35,365 nt of DNA from Thermocaproicibacter sp036844765 (GTDB lineage: Bacteria > Bacillota > Clostridia > Oscillospirales > Acutalibacteraceae), in assembly GCA_036844765.1 (NCBI GenBank), contig DAIUFE010000014.1, positions 1 through 35,365 of the forward strand, given 5' to 3'. The notes beneath the pieces are model-generated. The model was not told the origin of the DNA, ran no database searches, and saw nothing but the letters and a program-made list of their open reading frames with translations. Both the position numbers and the translations under genes were made by a program. Position 1 is the stretch's first letter. The number at the start of each line of letters is the position of its first letter. Shown piece by piece: positions 1 through 7,821 of this stretch.

Positions 1-347
1 ACACCGAGCGCGCCATCGTCAGCTACGACAACCTGGGCATCGCCCGCCTGATCTATCAGCTGCCCACCACGCTGTGCGAGGCGTTCCTCAAGGAAGTGTT
101 CAAGCGCGGCTCCATCGATTCGCTCGACCACGAGACGCTGTTCACCATCCAGCGGTTCTTCGAGAACAACCTGAACGTCTCAGAGACCTCGCGCAAGCTG
201 TTCGTCCACCGCAACACCCTGGTCTACCGGCTCGAGAAGATCAAGAAGATCACCGGCCTGGACCTGCGCGAGTTCGAGGACGCCATCGTGTTCAAGGTCG
301 CCCTGATGGTCAAAAAGTATCTTTCTTCCAACCCGTCAAAATTTTAG
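1..347 (+). CDS. PucR/CdaR-type transcriptional regulator, C-terminal fragment
   Basis: This is the 3' end of a gene that begins outside the window. The frame opens at base 3 and stops with TAG at 345-347, giving about 114 residues. The last 60 residues carry the helix-turn-helix typical of PucR/CdaR-family regulators: a segment containing NLNVSETSRKLFVHRNTLVY followed by RLEKIKKITG, where SETSRKLFVHRNTL is the DNA-recognition part. Proteins of this family usually place a sensory region in front of this domain, and that part cannot be seen here. Internal GTG codons such as the one at 96 are not the real start because the frame is open to the window edge. The gene is followed by about 200 bases of AT-rich DNA before ftsE, so it is probably a separate transcription unit. 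The family call is fairly safe; the regulated pathway is unknown. Confidence 0.8.
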   Translation, partial: TERAIVSYDNLGIARLIYQLPTTLCEAFLKEVFKRGSIDSLDHETLFTIQRFFENNLNVSETSRKLFVHRNTLVYRLEKIKKITGLDLREFEDAIVFKVALMVKKYLSSNPSKF

Positions 348-438
348 GGCGGCTTTCAGCCTGAATTTTACAGGAAGTAAAAAGTAACAGAAATATTACA
401 AAATAATCACAAAAAAGAACAATAAAAGCGCCGCCCAT

Positions 439-447
439 TGGTATGAT
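439..447 (+). promoter_or_regulatory. Extended -10 promoter of the ftsE operon
   Basis: The sequence TGGTATGAT lies at 439-447, a TATGAT -10 box with the extended TGn element. No good -35 hexamer lies 16-18 bases upstream; that stretch is A-rich. Transcription would start near 454. The leader to the TTG start at 547 could fold a G-U-tolerant hairpin (458-465 with 477-484). Confidence 0.5.
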
Positions 448-546
448 GAAACCGTACCGGTGGGCTGCGCGTTTTTGCCCGCCGACGGGGCCGAGAGGGG
501 AACGGTTGATTTACAGGAAACGATTGGAGATATTGGAGCGATCGCA

Positions 547-1227
547 TTGATAGAGTTTCAGGATGTCAGTAAAATTTATCCGAACGGCACGCAGGCACTG
601 AACCGCGTGAACCTGCGGGTGGAGGACGGGGAGTTCGTGTTCATCGTCGGGGCTTCCGGCGCCGGGAAGAGCACGTTCCTGAAGCTAATCACCTGCGAGG
701 AGCGCCCCACCGAGGGCGAGATCATCGTGGGCGAGCAGAAGCTTTCGGAGCTGCGGCGCGGCGAGGTCCCGTACTTAAGGCGCATGATGGGCATGGTGTT
801 CCAGGATTTCCGGCTCATCAACAAGATGACGGTCTACGAGAACGTGGCGTTCGCCATGCACGTGGTGGGGGCTTCCAGCCGGGAGATCCGGAGGCGCGTG
901 CCGTACATACTGGGCCTTGTGAATCTGCAGGACAAGGCGCGCTGCCACCCGCGGGAGCTTTCGGGCGGCGAGCAGCAGCGCGTGGGGCTGGCGCGCGCCC
1001 TCGTGAACAACCCCAAGCTGCTGATCGCGGACGAGCCCACGGGCAACGTGGACCCGGCGCTGTCGTTTGAGATTGTGGACCTTCTCAGCGAGATCAACAA
1101 GCGCGGGACGACCGTGCTGATGGTCACGCACGAGCATTCGCTCGTCAAAAAGTTCCGGCGCCGAGTCGTCGAGATCAGGAGCGGCTCGGTCGTCGCCGAC
1201 AGCTGCACATGGGAGGTGGCGCGATGA
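547..1227 (+). CDS. ftsE: Cell division ATP-binding protein FtsE
   Basis: FtsE is the cytoplasmic ATPase of the FtsEX complex, which couples ATP hydrolysis at the division or growth site to activation of cell-wall hydrolases outside the membrane. The 226-residue product has all ABC motifs: Walker A GASGAGKST (35-43), Q-loop Q86, signature LSGGEQQ (138-144), Walker B LLIADE (158-163) and the switch H195. I place the start at TTG 547, because GGAG at 535-538 sits 8 bases upstream and the protein then begins MIEFQDVSKIYPNG, as FtsE proteins usually do. The same frame is open back to 460, but that extension has no family likeness. The stop TGA overlaps the ftsX ATG (ATGA at 1224-1227), so the two are translationally coupled. 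Confidence 0.95.
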   Translation: MIEFQDVSKIYPNGTQALNRVNLRVEDGEFVFIVGASGAGKSTFLKLITCEERPTEGEIIVGEQKLSELRRGEVPYLRRMMGMVFQDFRLINKMTVYENVAFAMHVVGASSREIRRRVPYILGLVNLQDKARCHPRELSGGEQQRVGLARALVNNPKLLIADEPTGNVDPALSFEIVDLLSEINKRGTTVLMVTHEHSLVKKFRRRVVEIRSGSVVADSCTWEVAR

Positions 1228-2135
1228 TCCGCAGTTTCCGCTATCTTCTGAAGGAGGGCGTGCGGAACATCTGGAGCAACCGGACCATGTCGCTGGCCTC
1301 GGTGGGGGTGCTGATCTCCTGCCTGCTGCTTACGGGGGCGGCCGTGCTGTTCTCCATGAACATCAACGCCGCCATGAAGGCGATCGAGGGCACCAACTCC
1401 GTCAAGGTCTACATGAAGGAGGGGCTGCCGGTGCTTTCGGCCGTCAAGGTCGGCGCCGAGATCAAAAAGCTCGACAACATCGCGAGCTGCAAGTTCATCC
1501 CGAAGGACGACGCGCTCGAGCGCGTGATGGGGATGCTGGGCGAAAAGGACGCGGCGCTGCTGAACGGCATGACGGGCAAAGACAACCCCCTGCCCGACGC
1601 CTACCAGGTCTCGTTCCGCGACCTTTCAAAATATAAGGCGACCGTCGCCAAGATCCAGCAGATCGACGGCGTGGGCAGCGTGAACGACTATTCCGACATC
1701 GCCGCCAAGCTCACGAAGCTGGACCGCATCGTCACCACGGGCGGCTTCTGGATCATCCTGCTGCTGAGCCTGGTCTCGCTGTTCATCATCTCCAACACCA
1801 TCCGCGTGACGATGTTCTCGCGCAGGCTGGAGATCAACATCATGAAATCGGTCGGCGCGACCAACTGGTTCGTGCGCGTGCCGTTCATCGTGGAGGGCGT
1901 GGCCATCGGCCTGATCTCGGGGGCCGTGAGCAGCGGCATCCTGCACCTGCTCTACAGCCAGCTGACCCGGACGTTGACCTCGATCGTGCGCTTCTCGCCC
2001 ATCGAGATCGGCGCCGTCTCCGGGCGGCTGACGGCGGCCTTCCTGCTGGCCGGGTGTCTGTTCGGCGCGCTGGGCGGCATGATCTCGATCGGGAAGTACC
2101 TGAAAAAAGAAGGAGGCGATATCGTTGACTGGTAA
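1224..2135 (+). CDS. ftsX: Cell division protein FtsX
   Basis: FtsX is the membrane subunit of FtsEX. The 303-residue protein has a short cytoplasmic N-terminus, a first membrane segment at about residues 22-46, an extracytoplasmic domain (about 47-170), then three more hydrophobic segments in the C-terminal half, the usual FtsX layout. Start ATG 1224 is preceded by GGAGGT at 1212-1217 with 6 bases of spacing and overlaps the ftsE stop. An in-frame ATG at 1209 lies upstream of that ribosome site and is less likely. The extracytoplasmic loop is expected to bind a coiled-coil hydrolase or activator; the next gene encodes exactly such a protein and its start lies inside ftsX, which supports one functional unit. 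Confidence 0.94.
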   Translation: MIRSFRYLLKEGVRNIWSNRTMSLASVGVLISCLLLTGAAVLFSMNINAAMKAIEGTNSVKVYMKEGLPVLSAVKVGAEIKKLDNIASCKFIPKDDALERVMGMLGEKDAALLNGMTGKDNPLPDAYQVSFRDLSKYKATVAKIQQIDGVGSVNDYSDIAAKLTKLDRIVTTGGFWIILLLSLVSLFIISNTIRVTMFSRRLEINIMKSVGATNWFVRVPFIVEGVAIGLISGAVSSGILHLLYSQLTRTLTSIVRFSPIEIGAVSGRLTAAFLLAGCLFGALGGMISIGKYLKKEGGDIVDW

Positions 2136-3357
2136 GCGGATTGCGAAATGCGCGGCGGCCGCGGCCCTGGCGCTGCTGGTTTTCGCCTCCGGCTGGTTCG
2201 GCACGGTGCCGGTTTCGGCCTCGTCCCTCACCTCGCTGCGCCAGAAGCAGAGCCAGCTCAAGCAGGAGCAGCAGCAGATCGCGCAGGATCTGAAGAAGCT
2301 GAAAAACGACAAAGCCAAGAAGCTGGAGTATAAAAAGGCGCTGGACGCGCAGATTACCAACAAGCGGAACCAGATCGACAACCTGAACGACCAGATCGCG
2401 GGCTACGACGCCGACATCAAGGCGAAGGAGGCCCAGATCGCGGACAAGCAGCGCAGCATCGACGAGGACACCCGGAAGTTCAAGGAGCGCGTGCGCGCGC
2501 TGTACCTGACGGGGGAGGCCTCCAACCTCGAGATCATCCTGAGCGCGGAGAACATCATGGACCTCGCCGACAAGGCGGAGCTCCTGCGGGTGATCTCGGA
2601 GCACGACACCGAGCTGATCAACCGGCTGAAAAGCGACATGGAGAGCGTCCGGCAGCAGAAGGAGCAGATCGAGGCCAGCCGCAAATCCGTGACCGAGGCC
2701 CGGTCCGAGTACGAGCAGGATGAGAAGGACCTGACCCAGCTTGAAAACGAGGCGGCGCAGGTGATCGCCGGCCTTTCCGCCGACGAGCAGCAGAAGCTTG
2801 CCGACAACAAGAAGGTCGCGGCCCAGCAGGCGCAGCTCGACCGGGCGATCGACGACTGGTTCAAGGCCTATTACGCCGAGCTGGCGCGCAAGAAGAACAG
2901 CGCGGGCGGGGGCGGCGCGGGCGCCGGCAGCGGCGGCTACGTGAGCAAGGGCAACTTCACGTGGCCCGTGCCGAGCTGCACCAACATCACCAGCGGATAC
3001 GGCTGGCGCAACCTCGGCGGCGGCAGCGAGTTCCACAAGGGCGTCGACATCTCGCGCGGCGGTATTTACGGCGCGCCCATCGTGGCGGCGGATTCCGGCC
3101 GCGTGATCCAGGCCGGCATGGGCTATTACGGCACCGGATACGGCGGGTACGGCAACGTGGTCGCCATCGACCACGGCGGCGGGTACTCCACGCTGTACGG
3201 GCATATGAGCCGGGTGGCGGTCGGGAACGGCCAGCAGGTGAAAAAAGGGCAGATCATCGGCTATGTGGGCAGCAGCGGCCAGGCGACCGGCCCCCACCTC
3301 CATTTCGAGATCCGCGTGAACGGCGCCGCCCAGAACCCGATGAAGTGGTTCGGCTGA
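2125..3357 (+). CDS. Secreted coiled-coil M23 (LytM-type) peptidoglycan peptidase, EnvC-like layout
   Basis: The 410-residue protein has a signal peptide (hydrophobic 8-24, likely cleavage near SA/SS 32-34), a long Lys/Gln/Glu-rich coiled coil (about 34-245), a Gly/Ala linker (about 260-275) and a C-terminal M23 domain. All LytM residues are present: zinc ligands H304, D308 and H393, and catalytic H360 and H391 (motifs FHKGVD, YGH, HLHFEI). The architecture matches EnvC, which FtsEX recruits in enterobacteria, but EnvC has a degenerate LytM domain and only activates amidases, whereas this one should cut peptide cross-links itself. Start TTG 2125 has AGGAGG at 2111-2116 with 8 bases of spacing and overlaps the end of ftsX by 11 bases. 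FtsEX-gated wall hydrolysis is an inference from context. Confidence 0.9.
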   Translation: MTGKRIAKCAAAAALALLVFASGWFGTVPVSASSLTSLRQKQSQLKQEQQQIAQDLKKLKNDKAKKLEYKKALDAQITNKRNQIDNLNDQIAGYDADIKAKEAQIADKQRSIDEDTRKFKERVRALYLTGEASNLEIILSAENIMDLADKAELLRVISEHDTELINRLKSDMESVRQQKEQIEASRKSVTEARSEYEQDEKDLTQLENEAAQVIAGLSADEQQKLADNKKVAAQQAQLDRAIDDWFKAYYAELARKKNSAGGGGAGAGSGGYVSKGNFTWPVPSCTNITSGYGWRNLGGGSEFHKGVDISRGGIYGAPIVAADSGRVIQAGMGYYGTGYGGYGNVVAIDHGGGYSTLYGHMSRVAVGNGQQVKKGQIIGYVGSSGQATGPHLHFEIRVNGAAQNPMKWFG

Positions 3358-3385
3358 GGCGGGCGGCGGCAAAGGACGGGCGCAG

Positions 3386-4684
3386 ATGAGCAGAAAAATC
3401 TCCGTCGCGGCCGCCGTGTCGGTCGCGGCGGTGACGGCGGCCGTGACGGTCTCGCTGACCTACGGCTACGCGATGGACAATTTCAACCGGAAGGTCGCGG
3501 ACGTGACCGAGCGGCAGGCCATGTACACCAAGCTGAGCGAGATCGACCGCAAGGTGCGGCAGGACTACATCGGCAAGCTGGATGAGGCGGCGCTGAGGGA
3601 CGGCCTCTGCGCCGGCTATGTCGGCGGGCTGAGCGACCCGCACGCGCAGTACCTTTCCGCCGAAAAGTACAAGGCGTATCTCGGCTCGGCCGGGTCCTCG
3701 GGCACCGGCGCGGGCATCGCCACCGTGCAGGACCGCGACGGGAACATGGAGGTCATCGAGGTGGCGCCCGGCTCCCCGGCGGAAAAGGCTGGCGTCAAAA
3801 AAGGCGACACCATCGTCGCCGTCGACGGCGACGACGTGGCGCGCATCACCTACGCCGCCGCCCTCAACCGGTTGGACGGCACGGCGGGCACCCGCGTGAA
3901 GTTCCGCATCCTGCGCCGGGCCGCGGGGGCGGATTCCGCGGCGGCGGCGCAGCCTTTCGAGCTCACCGTCGTCCGCGGGGAGTACCGGCAGCAGACCGTG
4001 ACCTCCTCCCTGATCAACGGGAACATCGCGTTCATCCGGATCAGCCGCTTCGCGGACGGCACGCCGCAGGAGTTCAACACCGCCCTTTCCCGCCTGATCC
4101 GCGGGGCGGCGGGCCTTGTGGTGGACCTGCGGAACAACAGCGCGGGCAGCGTGGCCTCCGCCGCGCAGGTGCTGGACACCCTGCTGCCCGCGGGGGACAC
4201 GGTCGCCAGCCGCGACCGCACGGGCAAGGTCACGGTGGAGTTCACTTCGAAGGCGAACGAGATCCCGCTGCCGGTCAGCGTGCTCGTGAACGGCGGAACC
4301 TCCGGCGCGGCCGAGCTTTTCGCCGCCGACGTGCGGGATTTCAGGAAAGGGCTGGTCGTCGGGGAAAAGACGGCCGGCAGCAGCGCGAAGGTGGAGGCCG
4401 TCCCGCTTTCGGACGGGTCGGCGGTCCTGCTGCCCGTCGCGGAGTACCTGCCGGCGGGGAAAAAATCGTTCGGCGGCGCGGGCGTCGCCGCGGATATCGG
4501 GAAGAGCCTTTCCGAAGAACAGCGGGCCCTGCTGGAGCGCAACGGCCTTCCCCCCGCGCAGGACGCGCAGGTGAGCGCCGCGGTGGCCTCGCTGGCGCGG
4601 CAGGGGGCCGCCGTGCTGCGGATGCCGGAGGCCTCCTCGGCCGCCGCTCCGGGAGGTTCCTCCGCCCCGGCGGCGGTGGACTGA
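3386..4684 (+). CDS. S41 (C-terminal processing) peptidase-family protein with PDZ domain, probably inactive
   Basis: This 432-residue protein has an N-terminal membrane anchor or signal (about 5-28), a PDZ domain (about 100-180, with APGSPAEKAGVKKGDTI) and an S41 core (about 205-370). Genes of this family commonly follow ftsEX in Firmicutes and process exported proteins with a Ser/Lys dyad. Here the nucleophile motif, SASASE in active members, reads TSGAAE (305-310), so the catalytic serine position is G307. The lysine motif TFGKG reads TAGSS (329-333), so the Lys position is S332. The substrate-loop motif RNNPGG reads RNNSAG (249-254). I infer a pseudoprotease that may bind or scaffold rather than cut. 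It begins 28 bases after the M23 gene with only a weak AAAGGA site. The C-terminal 40 residues are Ala/Ser/Pro-rich. Confidence 0.85.
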   Translation: MSRKISVAAAVSVAAVTAAVTVSLTYGYAMDNFNRKVADVTERQAMYTKLSEIDRKVRQDYIGKLDEAALRDGLCAGYVGGLSDPHAQYLSAEKYKAYLGSAGSSGTGAGIATVQDRDGNMEVIEVAPGSPAEKAGVKKGDTIVAVDGDDVARITYAAALNRLDGTAGTRVKFRILRRAAGADSAAAAQPFELTVVRGEYRQQTVTSSLINGNIAFIRISRFADGTPQEFNTALSRLIRGAAGLVVDLRNNSAGSVASAAQVLDTLLPAGDTVASRDRTGKVTVEFTSKANEIPLPVSVLVNGGTSGAAELFAADVRDFRKGLVVGEKTAGSSAKVEAVPLSDGSAVLLPVAEYLPAGKKSFGGAGVAADIGKSLSEEQRALLERNGLPPAQDAQVSAAVASLARQGAAVLRMPEASSAAAPGGSSAPAAVD

Positions 4685-4697
4685 GCGGGTCCGGCGG

Positions 4698-4744
4698 TGT
4701 TGACAGAACGCCGCCGGATCACTATAATGGTACTATTGTCAACA
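4698..4744 (+). promoter_or_regulatory. Consensus sigma-A promoter of greA, flanked by an inverted repeat
   Basis: TTGACA at 4700-4705 and TATAAT at 4723-4728 are separated by 17 bases, a perfect housekeeping promoter. Start of transcription is expected near 4735. An 8-base inverted repeat, TGTTGACA (4698-4705) and TGTCAACA (4737-4744), brackets the core and covers the -35 box and the likely start site. Confidence 0.88.
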
Positions 4745-4808
4745 GTGGTGTTGGCGGCTGACGGCGCGCGGAGAATCCGCCGCTTGGAAAAGGTGGGTTT
4801 TACGGTTG

Positions 4809-5291
4809 ATGAAGCAGATTCTTCTTACCAAAGAAGGACTTGAAAAGATGGAGGCCGAGCTTGACGAGCTGAAGGGCGTCAAGCGCAAGGAAGTGGCCGA
4901 AAAGATCAAGGTCGCCCTTTCGTTCGGCGACCTTTCCGAAAACAGCGAGTACGACGAGGCGAAGAACGAGCAGGCCATCGTCGAGGCGCGCATCGCGGAT
5001 ATCGAGGCCATGCTGAAAAACGTGCGGGTCCTCGACGAAAGCGAGCTCAGCTCCGGGACCATTCACATGGGCTCGAAGGTGGAGCTGCGCGTCACCAACC
5101 CGAAGACCGGCAGCAGCCGGGTCGTCAACTACAAGATCGTCGGCTCGAACGAGGCCGACCCCCTCAACGGCTGCATCTCCGACGAATCGGCCGTGGGCAA
5201 GGCTTTGCTTGAGCGCGGCATCGGCGACAAGGTCGCGGTGGAAGTGCCCGCCGGAACGATGGAATACGAGGTTCTGACCATCTCCAAATAA
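4809..5291 (+). CDS. greA: Transcription elongation factor GreA
   Basis: GreA enters the secondary channel of RNA polymerase and stimulates cleavage of backtracked transcripts. The 160-residue product has the usual size and both domains: an N-terminal antiparallel coiled coil whose tip carries the acidic DLSENSEYDEAKNEQ motif, and a C-terminal FKBP-like globular domain. The start is either ATG 4809 (12 bases after AGGTGG at 4791-4796) or TTG 4806 (9 bases after it, one extra Met); I list the ATG because the protein then begins MKQILLTKEGL. The gene has its own consensus promoter and is followed immediately by a strong terminator. lysS comes next, a common pairing. Confidence 0.96.
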   Translation: MKQILLTKEGLEKMEAELDELKGVKRKEVAEKIKVALSFGDLSENSEYDEAKNEQAIVEARIADIEAMLKNVRVLDESELSSGTIHMGSKVELRVTNPKTGSSRVVNYKIVGSNEADPLNGCISDESAVGKALLERGIGDKVAVEVPAGTMEYEVLTISK

Positions 5292-5294
5292 ACA

Positions 5295-5333
5295 GCGGGC
5301 AGGCGAGGGCTTCTTCCCCCCTGCCCGCTTTTT
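5295..5333 (+). terminator. Rho-independent terminator after greA
   Basis: Nine-base perfect stem GCGGGCAGG (5295-5303) and CCTGCCCGC (5320-5328), followed by a run of five T. It starts 3 bases after the greA stop. No clear promoter follows before lysS, so some readthrough into lysS is likely. Confidence 0.9.
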
Positions 5334-5368
5334 ATCGGCACACGAAATTTGAAAGGCGGGAAAAACAA

Positions 5369-6880
5369 ATGAGCGAGGAAACGACAGGCACGGCGCAGGG
5401 CGGCGGGACGCAGCCGGAGGTCGGCGAGGCCGAGATCCGGCGCGGCAAGCTGAAGAGCCTGCGGGAAGCGGGCAAGGACCCGTTCCTCATCACCACCTGC
5501 CCGCGCGACCACACGGCGCAGGAGATCCGCGACGGCTTCGCGCAGCTGGAAAACAAAGACGTCTGCATCGCCGGGCGCATCATGGGCTGGCGCGACATGG
5601 GCAAGGCCGGCTTCATGGACCTGTACGACCGCACGGGCCGCATCCAGGTCTACATGAAGATCGACCAGGTGGGGGAGGAGAGCTACTCCGACCTCAAGAA
5701 TTACTGGGACGTCGGGGACATCGTCAGCGTGAAGGGGTACGTGTTCAAGACGCGCCGGGGGGAGATCTCGGTCCACGCGAAGGAGATCCGCCTGCTTGCG
5801 AAGTCGCTGCTCCCGATGCCGGAAAAGTTCCACGGCCTGAAGGACACCGACCTGCGCTACCGCCAGCGGTACATCGACCTGATCGTCAACCCCGAGGTCA
5901 AGGAGACGTTCGTCCGCCGCAGCCGCATCATCCGCGCCGTGCGCGCCGCGCTGGACGACGCCGGCTACATCGAGGTCGAGACGCCCGTGCTCAACACCAT
6001 CCCCGGCGGGGCGGCCGCGCGGCCGTTCGTCACCCACCACAACACGCTGGACATCGACATGTACCTGCGCATCGCGACCGAGCTGCACCTCAAGCGGCTG
6101 ATCGTGGGCGGCATGGAGCGCGTCTACGAGATCGGCCGCATCTTCCGCAACGAGGGGATGGACGTGCGGCACAACCCGGAGTTCACCACCCTGGAGATGT
6201 ACGAGGCCTACACCGATTACCGCGGCATGATGGAGCGCACCGAGAACCTGGTGCACGCCTGCGCGCTGGCTTCGTGCGGGGGCGACCGCGTCTCTTACCA
6301 GGGCGAGGAGATCGATTTTTCGGTGCCGTTCCGCCGCATCAGCATGAACGAGGCTATCCAGAGATGCACGGGCGTCGATTTCCTCTCGTTCCGGGGCGAC
6401 GACGCGAAGGCGCGCGAGGCCGCCGCGCAGCTCGGGATCGAGCCGAAGCCCGGCGCGCAGTGGGGCGACGTGATGGCCCTCGCGTTCGACGAGAAGGTGG
6501 AGCCCACCCTCGTGCAGCCCACGTTCGTCTACGATTATCCCGTTGAAATTTCGCCGCTGACCAAGCGCAAGCGCGGCACGCCCGAGCTGGTGGAGCGGTT
6601 CGAGCTTTTCGCCGGCCGGCTGGAGCTGGCGAACGCCTACTCCGAGCTGAACGACCCCGACGACCAGCGCGCCCGCTTCGTGCGCCAGATGGAGCTGCGC
6701 GCGAAGGGCGACGAGGAGGCCAACATGATCGACGAGGATTTCCTGACGGCCCTGGAATACGGCATGCCGCCGACCGGGGGCATGGGCATGGGCGTCGACC
6801 GCCTGGTCATGCTGCTGACGGACAGCGCCTCCATCCGCGACGTGCTGCTGTTCCCGACCATGAAGCCGAAGGAGGAATAG
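5369..6880 (+). CDS. lysS: Lysine--tRNA ligase, class II
   Basis: LysS charges tRNA-Lys with lysine using ATP. The 503-residue protein has a short low-complexity N-terminus, an OB-fold anticodon-binding domain (about 60-170, with IAGRIMGWRDMGKAGFMDL) and a class II catalytic domain. Motif 1 lies near the RSRIIRAVRAAL helix, motif 2 at FRNEGMDVRHNPEFTTLEMY, and motif 3 at GMGMGVDRLVMLLT near the C-terminus. Start ATG 5369 is preceded by AAAGGCGGG at about 5351-5359. The stop is only 2 bases from the next start, so it is probably co-transcribed with the following membrane protein. Confidence 0.97.
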   Translation: MSEETTGTAQGGGTQPEVGEAEIRRGKLKSLREAGKDPFLITTCPRDHTAQEIRDGFAQLENKDVCIAGRIMGWRDMGKAGFMDLYDRTGRIQVYMKIDQVGEESYSDLKNYWDVGDIVSVKGYVFKTRRGEISVHAKEIRLLAKSLLPMPEKFHGLKDTDLRYRQRYIDLIVNPEVKETFVRRSRIIRAVRAALDDAGYIEVETPVLNTIPGGAAARPFVTHHNTLDIDMYLRIATELHLKRLIVGGMERVYEIGRIFRNEGMDVRHNPEFTTLEMYEAYTDYRGMMERTENLVHACALASCGGDRVSYQGEEIDFSVPFRRISMNEAIQRCTGVDFLSFRGDDAKAREAAAQLGIEPKPGAQWGDVMALAFDEKVEPTLVQPTFVYDYPVEISPLTKRKRGTPELVERFELFAGRLELANAYSELNDPDDQRARFVRQMELRAKGDEEANMIDEDFLTALEYGMPPTGGMGMGVDRLVMLLTDSASIRDVLLFPTMKPKEE

Positions 6881-6882
6881 CC

Positions 6883-7626
6883 GTGGCGAGAGAAGGGTAT
6901 CTTCTGCATGCCGGAAAGGATGAAATCCACGACCCGTCCGTCGAGATCCGGGCGGACACCCCGAGAAAAAAGTGGGACAATTTCTGGTATTACCACAAGA
7001 AGCACGTGATCCTCGGCGTGCTGGCGGCGGCGGTCCTCGGCTATGTGATCTACGACACCGCGAGCGCCGTCCGGCCGGACTACACCGTCGGGCTGGCGAC
7101 GCAGGCCGCCTACCCTTCCGAGGTGACCGACGCCCTCCAGACCGAGATGGCGAAATACGGGAAGGACCTCAACGGGGACGGCCGCGTGGTCGTTTCGGTC
7201 GTGCCCTACGTCCTTGCGGGCGGCGACGACCTGCCCTCGGGCTCCCTGGCGGACCCGCAGGCGCTGATGGCCTACCAGACCAAGTTCATGGCGGACCTCA
7301 GCGCGGGGGACAGCATCCTGTTCTTCACGGACGACGCGACGTTCCGGAAGGTGCAGGGGCAGGACGGCGTCTTCGCCTACACCGACGGCTCGACCCCGAA
7401 GGAGGGCGACAAGGACTACGACCGGATGCGCGTGCCGCTCGAAAAATGCCCGAAGCTCGCGGGCCTTAAAATCCGCTTCGAGACCGCCTCCGGCAGCGCG
7501 GAAGCCGGTCTGCCGAAGGGCCTGAGCCTTTCGCTGCGGGTCTATTACGGCTCCGGGATCGAGGGCAAGGCGCCGGAATACTACGCCGCCTCGAAGCAGC
7601 TGTTCCAAAAGCTGACGGCGGCCTGA
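6883..7626 (+). CDS. Single-pass membrane protein of unknown function
   Basis: I do not recognise this 247-residue protein. It has a polar N-terminal segment of about 42 residues, one hydrophobic stretch (about 44-62, including VILGVLAAAVLGYVIY), and a C-terminal extracytoplasmic-looking region of about 180 residues rich in Asp, Gly and Tyr. With basic residues (RKK, YHKKH) before the membrane segment, the positive-inside rule predicts that the C-terminal domain is outside. No cysteine lipobox or known catalytic motif was seen. The GTG start at 6883 has AAGGAGG at 6869-6875, 7 bases upstream and inside the end of lysS, so expression is coupled to lysS. A terminator follows. Confidence 0.85.
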   Translation: MAREGYLLHAGKDEIHDPSVEIRADTPRKKWDNFWYYHKKHVILGVLAAAVLGYVIYDTASAVRPDYTVGLATQAAYPSEVTDALQTEMAKYGKDLNGDGRVVVSVVPYVLAGGDDLPSGSLADPQALMAYQTKFMADLSAGDSILFFTDDATFRKVQGQDGVFAYTDGSTPKEGDKDYDRMRVPLEKCPKLAGLKIRFETASGSAEAGLPKGLSLSLRVYYGSGIEGKAPEYYAASKQLFQKLTAA

Positions 7627-7653
7627 ACCGGCGGGCCCGTGATAAAAGGCGCG

Positions 7654-7691
7654 GCGGCGGGGAAAGCTGAAAACGCCCGCCGCTCTTTTTT
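7654..7691 (+). terminator. Rho-independent terminator after the lysS operon
   Basis: Stem GCGGCGGG (7654-7661) with CCCGCCGC (7676-7683), 14-base loop, then TC and six T. It separates lysS and its neighbour from the two-component operon. Confidence 0.8.
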
Positions 7692-7741
7692 GCCGGGCCT
7701 AAACTTTATAAAAAATTCATACCTTCCCCCGCGTTTCCCTC

Positions 7742-7747
7742 TATAAT
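7742..7747 (+). promoter_or_regulatory. Probable -10 box of the two-component/HtrA operon
   Basis: A TATAAT hexamer sits about 75 bases before the response-regulator start, directly after a terminator. No convincing -35 hexamer is correctly spaced (TTCATA at 7716-7721 is 20 bases away), so the promoter may need an activator. Confidence 0.45.
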
Positions 7748-7821
7748 AAAGGGACGGGGCGGACGCGCGGGAACGGCCGGCCCGAAATTCGGATGCCGGA
7801 GCAGGCGAAGGAGGAGAATCC

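Noticed and set aside
1885..3372. A 495-residue open frame on the - strand opposite ftsX and the M23 gene
   Set aside because: It is the mirror of two well-supported genes and consists of low-complexity Arg/Ala/Leu/Val runs.
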